Source of the DNA: Dyadobacter sp.
GTDB lineage: Bacteria > Bacteroidota > Bacteroidia > Cytophagales > Spirosomataceae
DNA length: 64,000 nt
Assembly (NCBI RefSeq): GCF_017744695.1
Contig: NZ_JAGIAS010000002.1
Span: 310,001-374,000 of the forward strand
Direction: 5' to 3'
The notes under the pieces are model-generated. The model did no database searches, was not told the DNA's origin, and worked only from the letters and a program-made list of their open reading frames with translations. The translations under genes were made by a program, and so were the position numbers. Shown here one piece after another: positions 6,008 to 15,026 of the stretch (positions are counted from its first letter, which is position 1; each line of letters begins with the position of its first letter).

Positions 6008-9000
6008 ATGGATTTAATACGTTTTGCATTACGTAAACCGATCACCATCATGGTGATAGTAGCCGGTTTATTCTTTTTCGGTATCGATGCGGTGCGGAAG
6101 ATTAAGGTCGATATTTTCCCGAAACTGGACTTGCCGGTGATGTACATCGCGCACCCGTTCGGTGGGTACACACCCGACCAGATGGAGACCTTCTTCGCCA
6201 AACAATACATCAATATCCTCCTGTATGTCAATGGTATCAAGAGTATTGAAACCAAGAACATCCAGGGCCTTACCCTGATGAAGGTGAACTTCTACCCGGG
6301 TACCAACATGGCGCAAGCCTCGGCAGAGCTCAGTGCATTCACCAACCGTGCACAGGCCATCTTCCCGCCGGGCTCCAACCCGCCATTCATCATCCGCTTC
6401 GACGCGTCGACATTGCCGGTGGGCCAGCTCGTACTGAGTTCCGAAAAACGCAGTAACAATGAACTGCTCGATCTCGCGAACGTGTACGTACGCTCGACCT
6501 TTACCTCGATTCCCGGTCTGGTTTCCGCACCTCCGTTCGGTGGTAACATTCGTACGGTCGTGATCAAGGCCGATCCCGAGCTGCTGCGTGCCCATAACCT
6601 CACGCCCGACCAGCTGGTGGAAGCATTGCGCGTGAATAACCAGACCGCCCCTTCCGGTAACGTGCGCATTGGCGATAAGAACTATATTACCCCTACCAAC
6701 ACGACCATTCACACGGTTAAAGAATTTGAAAATATCCCGCTCTTTAAAGGCGGTGTACAGAACCTCTACCTCCGCGATGTGGCGACGGTGGAAGACGGCG
6801 CCGATATTACCTCCGGCTACGGGCTCGTGAACGGCAAGCGTTCGGTGTATTTGAGTATTGCCAAAAGCGCCGACGCCTCGACATGGGAAGTGGTACAAAA
6901 CCTGAAAAAGGCAATTCCGCGTATTCAGAATACATTGCCGGAAGATGTGAAGGTGAGCTACGAGTTCGACCAGTCGACTTACGTGATGAACTCCGTGATG
7001 AGCTTGCTGACGGAAGGCGCCATTGGGGCGATCCTGACCGGGCTTATGGTACTCCTCTTCCTCGGCGACCCGCGCGGGGCGTTAATCGTGATCCTGACGA
7101 TCCCGACGTCCATTATCTCCGGCGTTTTGTTCCTGAACTTGTTCGGGCAGACGATCAACATTATGACGTTGAGCGGGTTAGCGCTTGCGATCGGTATCCT
7201 TGTCGATGAAAGTACGGTGACGATCGAGAATATCCACCAGCATTTTGATATGGGCAAACCCAAGGCGCTCGCGATCTGGGATGCCTGTAAGGAAATCGCA
7301 TTCCCCAAGTTGCTGATCCTGTTCTGTATCCTGGCGGTGTTCGCGCCGGCATTTACCATGGGCGGTATTCCGGGGTCGTTGTTCCTTCCGCTGGCATTGG
7401 CTATCGGTTTCAGCATGATCGTTTCGTACTTCCTGGCCCAGACATTCGTGCCGGTAATGGCCAACTGGATCATGAAGGTGAAGCACCATAAAAAAGCCGA
7501 CGGCTCGGAAATGACCGATGCCGAAGAGTTTGCCGCATCGGGCCTCAGCAAAGATCCCGATTCGCAGAAGGAAGCATTGATCCACCGCGCGGATGCGGAT
7601 CAGAACGGCAAAATCAGCCCGTTTGAGCGTATCCGGGCACGTTTTATGCGCTTCATCAACCGGGTGATGCCTTTCCGCAAACCCATAGTGGCCGCATACC
7701 TGATCATCACCACGGCTTTGGCCGCATTTTTGTTAAGCCATATTGGAAAGGATGTTTTGCCCAAAGTAAACGGCAGCCAGTTCCAGGTGCGCCTGCGGGC
7801 CCCCGAGGGTACGCGTATGGAGCGTACGGAGGAGAAGACGTTGAAAACGATCGATATTATCAAGAAAATCGTGGGGCCGCAGAATGTGTCGGTAACCTCG
7901 GCCTATGTCGGTCAACACCCTTCATTGTTCTCGGTAAACCCAATTTACCTGTTTATGGCAGGGCCACAGGAAGCGGTTTTGCAGGTGGGTTTGCATGAAG
8001 AGTTTCATACAAACCTGGATGAACTGAAAGAGAAGATCCGCAAAGAAGTAAAGCAGGTGATCCCGGACCTGACTATGTCTTTCGAACCCATTGAACTGAC
8101 TGACAAGATCCTCAGCCAGGGCTCTCCTACGCCGATCGAGGTGCGGATGTCGGGACGCGATAAGAAGCAGAACGAACAATATGCACAGAAAGTAATTGCG
8201 AAATTGAAGGAAATCAGCTATTTGCGTGATATTCAATTAGGCCAATCGAACAAATACCCGGCCATTAAAATTGAAGTCGACCGCATGCGAGCGGCGCAAT
8301 TGGGTGTGGACATGAACGATGTTTCGAGATCACTCATCGCTTCGACGTCTTCGTCGCGCTATACCGACAAGAATATCTGGGTGGACGAAAAAGGCGGTTT
8401 CAGTTACGCGGTACAGGTACAGATTCCGGAAAGTAAAATGAACAGTGTCCAGGAAATGACTGAAATCCCGCTGCTCCGAAACGCAAACCGTCCGGTACTG
8501 GGCGATATCGCGACCATTACGCCCGACACGACTTATGGTGAAAATGACAACCTCGGCGCAATGCCGGTACTTTCGGTAACTGCGAACCTGAATAATACCG
8601 ACCTCGGTGTAGCGCAAGCCGATGTCAGAAAAGCATTGGCCTCCCTCGGTGAGCTGCCACGCGGACTGACCGTCGAACTGGTGGGTCTGAGCCAGACATT
8701 GACGGACACCCTGGACAGCCTCCAAAACGGTCTGATCGTAGCCATTGTCGTGATATTCCTCATGCTGGCGGCTAACTTCCAATCGTTTAAAGTATCGGCG
8801 ATCGTACTGGCGACGGTACCGGCCGTAATCCTGGGCTCACTTGCATTGCTGATGGTAACAGGCTCCACATTGAACCTTCAAAGCTACATGGGCATTATCA
8901 TGTCGGTGGGGGTATCGATTTCGAATGCCGTGCTATTGATTACCAATGCCGAGCAGCTGCGCAAGCACAGCGGCAATGCCATTGAAGCTGCGAAAGAATC

Positions 9001-9268
9001 GGCCGGCCTCCGCCTCCGTCCTATCGTTATGACGGCCGTGGCAATGGTGGTGGGTATGATCCCGATGGCTAGCGGGCTTGGTGAAGCGGGTGACCAGTCT
9101 TCACCGCTGGGCCGGGCGGTAATCGGCGGGCTGATCGCCTCGACATTCGCTGCATTGTTCATTCTCCCGCTTGTATTCGCATGGGGACAGGGCAAGGCAT
9201 CGACGCAAAGCGTTTCCCTCGACCCCGAGGATGAAGAAAGCAAGTATTATGTTCCAATGACCCGTTAA
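6008..9268 (+). CDS. RND-superfamily efflux pump, inner membrane permease
   Basis: The 1086-residue protein has the RND layout: TM1 near residues 12-30, a large periplasmic loop, TM2-TM6 (about 335-480), a cytoplasmic linker, TM7 near 560, a second periplasmic loop, and TM8-TM12 (about 890-1060). TM4 carries acidic D400 and E401 in VDES, with E407 in TIEN. TM10 reads SVGVSISNAVLL and lacks the lysine used in AcrB-type proton relays. The cytoplasmic linker between TM6 and TM7 is enlarged and contains a canonical EF-hand loop, DADQNGKISPFE (residues 529-540). The gene lies between TolC and adaptor genes. Substrate unknown; multidrug or lipid-type export is plausible, and heavy-metal export less so. 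Confidence 0.92.
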   Translation: MDLIRFALRKPITIMVIVAGLFFFGIDAVRKIKVDIFPKLDLPVMYIAHPFGGYTPDQMETFFAKQYINILLYVNGIKSIETKNIQGLTLMKVNFYPGTNMAQASAELSAFTNRAQAIFPPGSNPPFIIRFDASTLPVGQLVLSSEKRSNNELLDLANVYVRSTFTSIPGLVSAPPFGGNIRTVVIKADPELLRAHNLTPDQLVEALRVNNQTAPSGNVRIGDKNYITPTNTTIHTVKEFENIPLFKGGVQNLYLRDVATVEDGADITSGYGLVNGKRSVYLSIAKSADASTWEVVQNLKKAIPRIQNTLPEDVKVSYEFDQSTYVMNSVMSLLTEGAIGAILTGLMVLLFLGDPRGALIVILTIPTSIISGVLFLNLFGQTINIMTLSGLALAIGILVDESTVTIENIHQHFDMGKPKALAIWDACKEIAFPKLLILFCILAVFAPAFTMGGIPGSLFLPLALAIGFSMIVSYFLAQTFVPVMANWIMKVKHHKKADGSEMTDAEEFAASGLSKDPDSQKEALIHRADADQNGKISPFERIRARFMRFINRVMPFRKPIVAAYLIITTALAAFLLSHIGKDVLPKVNGSQFQVRLRAPEGTRMERTEEKTLKTIDIIKKIVGPQNVSVTSAYVGQHPSLFSVNPIYLFMAGPQEAVLQVGLHEEFHTNLDELKEKIRKEVKQVIPDLTMSFEPIELTDKILSQGSPTPIEVRMSGRDKKQNEQYAQKVIAKLKEISYLRDIQLGQSNKYPAIKIEVDRMRAAQLGVDMNDVSRSLIASTSSSRYTDKNIWVDEKGGFSYAVQVQIPESKMNSVQEMTEIPLLRNANRPVLGDIATITPDTTYGENDNLGAMPVLSVTANLNNTDLGVAQADVRKALASLGELPRGLTVELVGLSQTLTDTLDSLQNGLIVAIVVIFLMLAANFQSFKVSAIVLATVPAVILGSLALLMVTGSTLNLQSYMGIIMSVGVSISNAVLLITNAEQLRKHSGNAIEAAKESAGLRLRPIVMTAVAMVVGMIPMASGLGEAGDQSSPLGRAVIGGLIASTFAALFILPLVFAWGQGKASTQSVSLDPEDEESKYYVPMTR

Positions 9269-9292
9269 TCACAACATCGAACCTATCCGACT

Positions 9293-10429
9293 ATGAGACA
9301 TATTCATCAAATCGCCATGACCGTACTCGTTGCAGGTGCAGCGACGGTCCTGCAAAGCTGCGGTTCATCACGGGCCGAAGAAGAAGAGGGCAAAAAAGCG
9401 GCGGCCGAAGCGAGTTCGAGCGCTGCCGTGGTGGACGCATTTCCGCTTAAAAAAGAACAACTGGTATCCAGCATCCAGATTCCCGGTGAGCTGGTCGCGT
9501 TCCAGCAGGTAGACATCTACGCCAAGGTGAGCAGTTTTGTCAAAAAACTCCACGTGGACGTGGGTACGGAGGTACGCGAAGGCCAGTTGTTGGCCACGAT
9601 GGAAGCACCTGAACTCACTTCCCAACTCATTACCAGCGAATCGCGGCTGAAATCATTTGAAGCCATTTACCAGGCCAGCAAAGCCAATTACGAACGTCTG
9701 CTCGAAACCAGCAAAACGCCCGGTACCGTTTCCCAAAACGACCTGGACGTGGCGCTTGCGAAACAGCGCTCTGACCTCGCCCAGCTGGACGCCGCACGTT
9801 CTGCCAGCCGCGAAATCACCGATACCCGCAACTACCTTGAAATACGGGCGCCATTCAGCGGCATTATCTCCGCGCGTAACGTGAGTGCAGGCGCCTATGT
9901 GGGTCCGTCAGGCAAAGGCTCCGAATTCCCGCTTTTCACGCTGGTAGAGCAACGCAAGCTCCGCCTCGTGGTGAGCGTGCCGGAGCAATATACCAGTTAC
10001 CTCAAAAATCAGAGCCAGGTTAGCTTCAAAGTGAAATCGCTTCCTAACCAGGATTTCCCTGCCAAAGTAAGCCGCCTCGCGGGCGCGCTGGACACACGTT
10101 TACGCTCGCAGCGCACGGAAATGGATGTGGTTAACACTGATAGAAAACTTTTGCCCGGTATGATTGCCGAAGTTTCCATCCCATTATCAGGCGATGCGAA
10201 CACTTTTGCCGTTCCGAGAACTGCCGTGCTGAATTCGACGCAAGGCACCTATGTGATTAAGGTCGTGGACAAGCGGGCGGTTTGGGTACCCGTGAAAACA
10301 GGCAGCAGCAGTACCGAAAAAACCGAGATTTTCGGTGATGTGAAAGAAGGCGATGTACTCGTGAAAGTGGCCAATGAAGAAATCCGGGATAATTCGGATC
10401 TGAAAAATGTGAAGCAGGAAGCCATTTAG
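9293..10429 (+). CDS. RND pump periplasmic adaptor lipoprotein (membrane fusion protein)
   Basis: The 378-residue product is a membrane fusion protein linking the RND pump to the TolC channel. It has a lipoprotein signal with lipobox VLQSC (acylated Cys23), then an acidic and alanine-rich spacer, a lipoyl half near residues 75-105 (VDVGTEVREGQLLATMEAPEL), a coiled-coil hairpin around 105-175, the second lipoyl half (LEIRAPFSGIISARNVSAGAYV) and beta-barrel and membrane-proximal domains. It begins 24 bases after the RND stop, so the two are cotranscribed. The order TolC-pump-adaptor is the reverse of the common adaptor-pump-TolC order. It faces the next gene with only five bases between stop codons. 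Confidence 0.92.
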   Translation: MRHIHQIAMTVLVAGAATVLQSCGSSRAEEEEGKKAAAEASSSAAVVDAFPLKKEQLVSSIQIPGELVAFQQVDIYAKVSSFVKKLHVDVGTEVREGQLLATMEAPELTSQLITSESRLKSFEAIYQASKANYERLLETSKTPGTVSQNDLDVALAKQRSDLAQLDAARSASREITDTRNYLEIRAPFSGIISARNVSAGAYVGPSGKGSEFPLFTLVEQRKLRLVVSVPEQYTSYLKNQSQVSFKVKSLPNQDFPAKVSRLAGALDTRLRSQRTEMDVVNTDRKLLPGMIAEVSIPLSGDANTFAVPRTAVLNSTQGTYVIKVVDKRAVWVPVKTGSSSTEKTEIFGDVKEGDVLVKVANEEIRDNSDLKNVKQEAI

Positions 10430-10434
10430 GCCTG

Positions 10435-11052
10435 TCAGCGCAGGGCAGTTTTGCCCTCATTCAATACAATTCTTAGTTTAAAACCTGCAAGATCGGTCTT
10501 TACCTCACGGCAAAGGCCGTTTTTGTAGGAATAAACCCCCTCCTTCCCATCCGGCAGCGTTACGCCGTACCTACCCTCAGACAGCTTCCGGATGTTGCAC
10601 ATTTTGCCATACCGTTCAGAATAGACCTCCGTAATATTAACAGGTTCCTTGTAATACAGGCCGGTAATGGTGCTGATGATCGGTTTGTTTACCACCACGC
10701 TGGGTTTGTCCCCGATATCTTCCCCGGAGAACAGTACCTCATAAAGTGACTTGGAACTGGTTTTGGTGAGCGTCTTCTCTTTAAGATCGCCATTCACGTG
10801 GTGGGCGCAGGTGGCGGAAACGAGCTTCCCCTGCACATAATTGGTTTGGGTTGAGTACGACCCTTTGTAAAACATGATTTTGAAATCGGACTCGATGCGG
10901 TGCGTTTCTGCATTGTCGGCCCCTTTTTCATCGAATACTTTCAACGACCCGATGGTCCGGCCTGCCACCATCACATCATAGACATTCTGCCCCCTCGCAA
11001 CTGAAAAAGCGAGCATTAAACACCCGATCCATACAAATCCCAATACGCGCAT
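10435..11052 (-). CDS. Secreted protein resembling the DUF6134 group
   Basis: The 205-residue product has an N-terminal signal peptide (MRVLGFVWIGCLMLAFSVARG, cleavage near residue 21) and a beta-rich mature part with IGSLKVF, YSTQTNYVQGKLVSATCAHHVNG and a closing KTDLAGFKLRIVLNEG segment. This alternation of strand-forming segments resembles DUF6134 proteins, which are exported and of unknown role; I make that assignment with moderate confidence. I chose the internal methionine at 11052 because the frame upstream adds polar residues before the signal peptide. The gene converges on the efflux adaptor gene with five bases between the stops. Confidence 0.68.
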   Translation of the reverse strand: MRVLGFVWIGCLMLAFSVARGQNVYDVMVAGRTIGSLKVFDEKGADNAETHRIESDFKIMFYKGSYSTQTNYVQGKLVSATCAHHVNGDLKEKTLTKTSSKSLYEVLFSGEDIGDKPSVVVNKPIISTITGLYYKEPVNITEVYSERYGKMCNIRKLSEGRYGVTLPDGKEGVYSYKNGLCREVKTDLAGFKLRIVLNEGKTALR

Positions 11053-11244
11053 CTTCCCTCTTGTTTTGTTTCCCAATCGTGTGCAATCTCCTAATAACTC
11101 CATTATTTCTGTTCCTATTGCCCTTGAACAAAGATTATCAAGCTATTAACTTAACTGAATGCGAGGGAAGTGTGGCGACCGTTCAGGAAAAAGGGGGATT
11201 AAATGCCCCACCAGTTAGTGAACGGCACCTCATCCCCCCGATAC

Positions 11245-11889
11245 TTAAAACCGCCCGAATTTCAGGGTCAGATTGTAGGAAATATTGCTCAAATCACTGT
11301 CGGTTAGTCCGTTACCTTCTGCATTAAATGCTTTACGATAAGAAATTCCGGGACTGAAACGCATCCATTTCAACAAATTGAATTCCACCTGCACGCCCGG
11401 CTCCATAACAAAGAAACATTTCGCGTCATCATTGTCATGGCGGTCATCCCAGTCGTCCCACTCCCAGTTATCGAGGTCGTTACGGTCGTATTGCATTGTG
11501 AAGCCGGCACCCGTCAGCAAATTCGCCGTAAAATGCACCTTGCGCGTCGACGCGAACACGTACTCGGTCATCAGGCCGAACTGACCATATTGGTAAGTCA
11601 TTTTACGGGCGGGGAAATTCTGTTCCAATGCCGGCACCGGAATGTAGTTTGTGGTCGCGGAGGCGCCTATTCCAAGCAAAAACCGCTGGTTGATAAACCA
11701 GCCGCCGTACAGTTCGGCCATGTTGGCATAATCGCCGTTAATTTTCGTGAATTTATTGGAAATCGCCGCATAGCCTCCCGAACGGTAAATTCCCCGGCTT
11801 TGAAAGAGCGTTTGGTTATTCTGCGCAAAGGTGCTTGCAGTAGCGCCCAGCACAAAAATGAAGATGAATGATAAAAGAGTCCTTTTCAT
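11245..11889 (-). CDS. Outer membrane beta-barrel protein, unknown function
   Basis: The 214-residue protein starts with a signal peptide (MKRTLLSFIFIFVLG, cleavage after FAQ near residue 23). The rest consists of alternating hydrophobic and polar segments with aromatic residues, such as NMAELYGGWFINQRFLLGIGA and ISYNLTLKFGRF at the very C-terminus; the terminal aromatic phenylalanine is typical of outer membrane barrels. An acidic loop rich in D, W and N (about residues 133-151) would be a surface loop. The gene stands alone, on the same strand as the DUF6134-like gene. No function can be given. Confidence 0.75.
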   Translation of the reverse strand: MKRTLLSFIFIFVLGATASTFAQNNQTLFQSRGIYRSGGYAAISNKFTKINGDYANMAELYGGWFINQRFLLGIGASATTNYIPVPALEQNFPARKMTYQYGQFGLMTEYVFASTRKVHFTANLLTGAGFTMQYDRNDLDNWEWDDWDDRHDNDDAKCFFVMEPGVQVEFNLLKWMRFSPGISYRKAFNAEGNGLTDSDLSNISYNLTLKFGRF

Positions 11890-11965
11890 GATCGCTAAGT
11901 TGTTTCTTTCGAGACAACCGGCTCCCTCGATCCCCCTATGCCCTCTTCAATTTTTTCAAAAACCC

Positions 11966-13471
11966 TTATTTAACCAGTGAAAAATCGAGCTGCTGAATCA
12001 ATGCGGGATTTTCGGGTGAGAGCGTAAAATATACTTTAATATTGCCCGAGGTGCCGTTCAATATAAACGTGCCCCGGAGCTGATTCTCGGCCGTCATTTC
12101 CGTCGAACCCGTGATCGCCCCTGTTTTGGCAAGCAACGCATCCAGCTCCTTGCGGCGATGCGATACAGAACGATCGGGGAAGAAGTTTTCCGCGAAAATG
12201 CCGCTCTGTTCGGCATTCTGCCACGCCGGAAGGAGTTTGACAAGTTGGTCTTTCCGTTGTTTCAAAACGTTCGAGACGGCAACAGGCAATGGTTTCAGGC
12301 CCGCTAGTGCGATCACCGTATCCAACACGGCCGTATTGATCGTCGCCATACCCGCATACGTGCGGTTCGCGTGTGCGATGATGCCGATGCCGTATTCCGG
12401 CAATATCTGCCATTGGCTCCCAAACCCCGGCAAGCCACCGGTGTGGCCGATTCCCGTTCTCCCTTCGCAGTCTTTACTCCAACGCAATCCATAACCATAA
12501 GCCGAAACCATCGCACACGCCCGACCGCTTGGGTATTTGTACGACGCATTCAGGCTATTGAAGTTCCAGGGCATTTGCATTTCCCGCACATCGCTTCGGA
12601 GCACGGGACCCGCCTCGGCAGCGGAAGAAGGCGGCCAGGCTGATAAATGGAATGCGACATACTTGCTGAAATCATCGATCGATGTGATCAGCCCGCCCAT
12701 GGCACCGTAAGTACCGTCATGTTCCAGTTCTTCTTCCTTCCAGACATCGTCCTCATAACGATAACCATGCGCGAGCAAGTTTTTCGGCGCCAGCGTGTAT
12801 TCCCAAATCGTGTTCTTCATGCCCAGCGGCTTAAAAATGACCTCGTTAATGTACTGCTGATAGGGCTTGCCCGACACGTTCGAGATGATCTTGCCCAGCA
12901 TCGCAAAGCCCAGGTTGCTGTATTCATAAGTAACACCCGGCACATTGGAGAAGGAAATACCCTTGGCTATCAGGGCAATCAGGTCTTTATCCTGGGTATC
13001 GAGCTGGCGGTCCCCCCACGGATTATCTTCGGGAAAGCCCGCCATGTGGGTAAGCAAATGCCGGATGGTAATCGCTGGCGCATCTTTTGTCAGCGACGGC
13101 ATATTTTTCAATTCCGGAATGTAAAGGTATGCGGGGTCGTCGAGTCTCAATTTCCCTTCTTTCCGAAGCGCCAGAATGCCCATGGCCGTCACGCTTTTCG
13201 ACATCGAAGCAATGCGGAAAAGCGATTGCGGCGTCGCTTTCGTCGAAGTAGCGACCTCCGAAAAGCCCTGCCCGCCTGATACCAGCAGCTGACCATCTAC
13301 TACCAGTCCGAATGCCAGCCCGGGGAAATGGTTCTTCTCCGCGTAATCATGATAGAGCTTTTCAATAACGGGGAGTGTCGCCCTGATTTTATCGAGCCGC
13401 TCCCGCGAGGCGGTTTGCGACCAGGTTTGTAATGCAACCAAACTAAGGAGTGAAGTGAGAATGACGCGCAT
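11966..13471 (-). CDS. Serine hydrolase, beta-lactamase / class C penicillin-binding-like family
   Basis: The 501-residue exported protein shows the class C beta-lactamase-like fold. The signal peptide ends near WSQ (residue 19). The catalytic SxxK is SMSK in FRIASMSKSVTA (about residue 93), the second motif is YSN in YEYSNLGFAML (about residue 187), and the third is HTG in GIGHTGGLPGFG (about residue 347), where KTG would be standard for a lactamase. The HTG and the C-terminal extra domain of about 110 residues fit an esterase or D-aminopeptidase rather than a true beta-lactamase. The substrate is unknown. It acts in the periplasm or outside. Confidence 0.88.
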   Translation of the reverse strand: MRVILTSLLSLVALQTWSQTASRERLDKIRATLPVIEKLYHDYAEKNHFPGLAFGLVVDGQLLVSGGQGFSEVATSTKATPQSLFRIASMSKSVTAMGILALRKEGKLRLDDPAYLYIPELKNMPSLTKDAPAITIRHLLTHMAGFPEDNPWGDRQLDTQDKDLIALIAKGISFSNVPGVTYEYSNLGFAMLGKIISNVSGKPYQQYINEVIFKPLGMKNTIWEYTLAPKNLLAHGYRYEDDVWKEEELEHDGTYGAMGGLITSIDDFSKYVAFHLSAWPPSSAAEAGPVLRSDVREMQMPWNFNSLNASYKYPSGRACAMVSAYGYGLRWSKDCEGRTGIGHTGGLPGFGSQWQILPEYGIGIIAHANRTYAGMATINTAVLDTVIALAGLKPLPVAVSNVLKQRKDQLVKLLPAWQNAEQSGIFAENFFPDRSVSHRRKELDALLAKTGAITGSTEMTAENQLRGTFILNGTSGNIKVYFTLSPENPALIQQLDFSLVK

Positions 13472-13782
13472 CAGGCAGTGAACAGGTTGGTTAGGTGATT
13501 GGGTGAAGATAAAAAACGGTCACCGTTTTGCCTACTATTTTACCTACAACCCCTCCACCTGGTGCCGTTAAATCACTAAAATGCAACGATTCTTGGTTTT
13601 GTACAATACATACTTTTTAATTTAATTTAAAAAATCCAATTCCTATGAATCAAATGATTGCCAGATACGTTAATTTTGCATTAGTGGAAGTTTAGAACTG
13701 CACATAATGCAATTTTTAAGCATCTAACCCGTGAATCGAAAAAATTAAAAAAATTATATAAGGATATTACTAATCACACGTT
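13472..13782. promoter_or_regulatory. AT-rich divergent promoter region between serine hydrolase and MFS genes
   Basis: This 311-base gap holds no gene. A perfect Bacteroidota -7 element, TAATTTTG, lies at 13671-13678 on the plus strand, about 100 bases before the MFS start at 13783, so a leader of that length is possible. The rest is AT-rich with no clear repeat or hairpin. Confidence 0.4.
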
Positions 13783-14946
13783 ATGAATTATTCAATTTTC
13801 GCTCCTTCCGATTCCCGACGATATTTAAGATGGGCCGTAGCGGCCTTCTTCTTCGTGCAAGGACTCAGCTTCGCCGCCTGGGCAAGCCGGATCCCGGACA
13901 TTAAAAACATGCTCCATCTGACAGAAGGCGGTCTCGGTACCGTGCTTCTCGCCCTCCCGCTGGGCTTGATGGCCAGTCTTCCGATCTCCGGCTGGATGGT
14001 AACCCACTACGGCAGCAAGAAAATGGTGCTGATCGGCGCAATTCTCTACGCAATCACATTGACATTCATCGGTTTCGTTACGCGTACCGAGCAGCTCGTG
14101 ATCGCATTGTTCGCATTCGGTTTGTGGGGTAACCTCACCAACATCGCCGTGAATACGCAGGCGGTGGCGGTAGAACAGGTTTACGGCAAGTCCATTATGG
14201 CATCTTTTCACGGCTTGTGGAGCCTTGCAGGCTTTGTAAGCGCGATGATCGGCTCGCTGTTCATTTCGGTAAGTATCCCTCCTCATATCCACTTTATTGT
14301 CATCGCCCTGATCGCCTTCGCTGTCATTTTCACTGCGTACAAGCACACAATGCCTGATACCGAAAAAGAGGCGGGCGAAGAACAACCGATGTTCGTAAAG
14401 CCCGACCGCGATCTTCTGATCCTAGGTTTGATCGGCTTCTGTGCGATGGTCTGTGAAGGCGCGATGTTTGATTGGAGCGGCGTTTACTTCCAGGAAGCAG
14501 TTCACGTACCGGCTTCAATGACTACGCTTGGCTATGTGGCTTTTATGGGTACCATGACGGGCGGCCGTTTCGCCGGTGACTGGCTTGCCAACCGCCTCGG
14601 ACGTCGTAAAATGTTGCAATTGAGCGGCACGTTAATGGGTACCGGCCTGGCCATTGCCGTAACATTCCCTACCCTGGTCACCGCCACATTGGGTTTTCTG
14701 CTGGTTGGTTTCGGTGTATCATCGGTGGTTCCGCTGGTTTACAGTGCTACCGGGCGCTCTAAAACCATGTCGGCTGGAATGGCGCTGGCGGCGGTTTCTT
14801 CCATCAGCTTCATCGGCTTCCTGATCGGCCCGCCGTTGATCGGTATCGTGGCACAGTTTGCCAATCTCCGCTGGTCATTCGCCATCGTGGGCGTGTTGGC
14901 GACACTGACGGCCTATCTGTCGACCAAGGCCCGCCTGATCGACTAA
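13783..14946 (+). CDS. Major facilitator superfamily transporter
   Basis: The 387-residue protein has about twelve hydrophobic helices in two halves joined by a charged loop near residues 185-207 (HTMPDTEKEAGEEQP). The first half starts RYLRWAVAAFFFVQGLSFAAW, and the loop after TM2 reads GWMVTHYGSKKMVLIG, the place of the MFS G-x-x-x-D-R-x-G-R-R motif; the matching loop in the second half reads ANRLGRRKM. The type recalls YbjJ/fucose-permease-like transporters. Substrate unknown. The gene has its own upstream region and is followed by a strong terminator, so it is probably monocistronic. Confidence 0.88.
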   Translation: MNYSIFAPSDSRRYLRWAVAAFFFVQGLSFAAWASRIPDIKNMLHLTEGGLGTVLLALPLGLMASLPISGWMVTHYGSKKMVLIGAILYAITLTFIGFVTRTEQLVIALFAFGLWGNLTNIAVNTQAVAVEQVYGKSIMASFHGLWSLAGFVSAMIGSLFISVSIPPHIHFIVIALIAFAVIFTAYKHTMPDTEKEAGEEQPMFVKPDRDLLILGLIGFCAMVCEGAMFDWSGVYFQEAVHVPASMTTLGYVAFMGTMTGGRFAGDWLANRLGRRKMLQLSGTLMGTGLAIAVTFPTLVTATLGFLLVGFGVSSVVPLVYSATGRSKTMSAGMALAAVSSISFIGFLIGPPLIGIVAQFANLRWSFAIVGVLATLTAYLSTKARLID

Positions 14947-14971
14947 GACACACTGGTACATATTTTTCATA

Positions 14972-15009
14972 GAAAAGAGGATAGCGGCAGCGTTATCCTC
15001 TTTTCGCTT
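14972..15009 (+). terminator. Terminator after the MFS transporter gene
   Basis: GAAAAGAGGATA (14972-14983), a 10-base loop, then TATCCTCTTTTC (14994-15005): a perfect 12-bp stem. It ends 18 bases before the next start codon at 15027, so readthrough into the hydrolase gene may still occur. Confidence 0.75.
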
Positions 15010-15026
15010 TTTAAAGCATAAGATCC

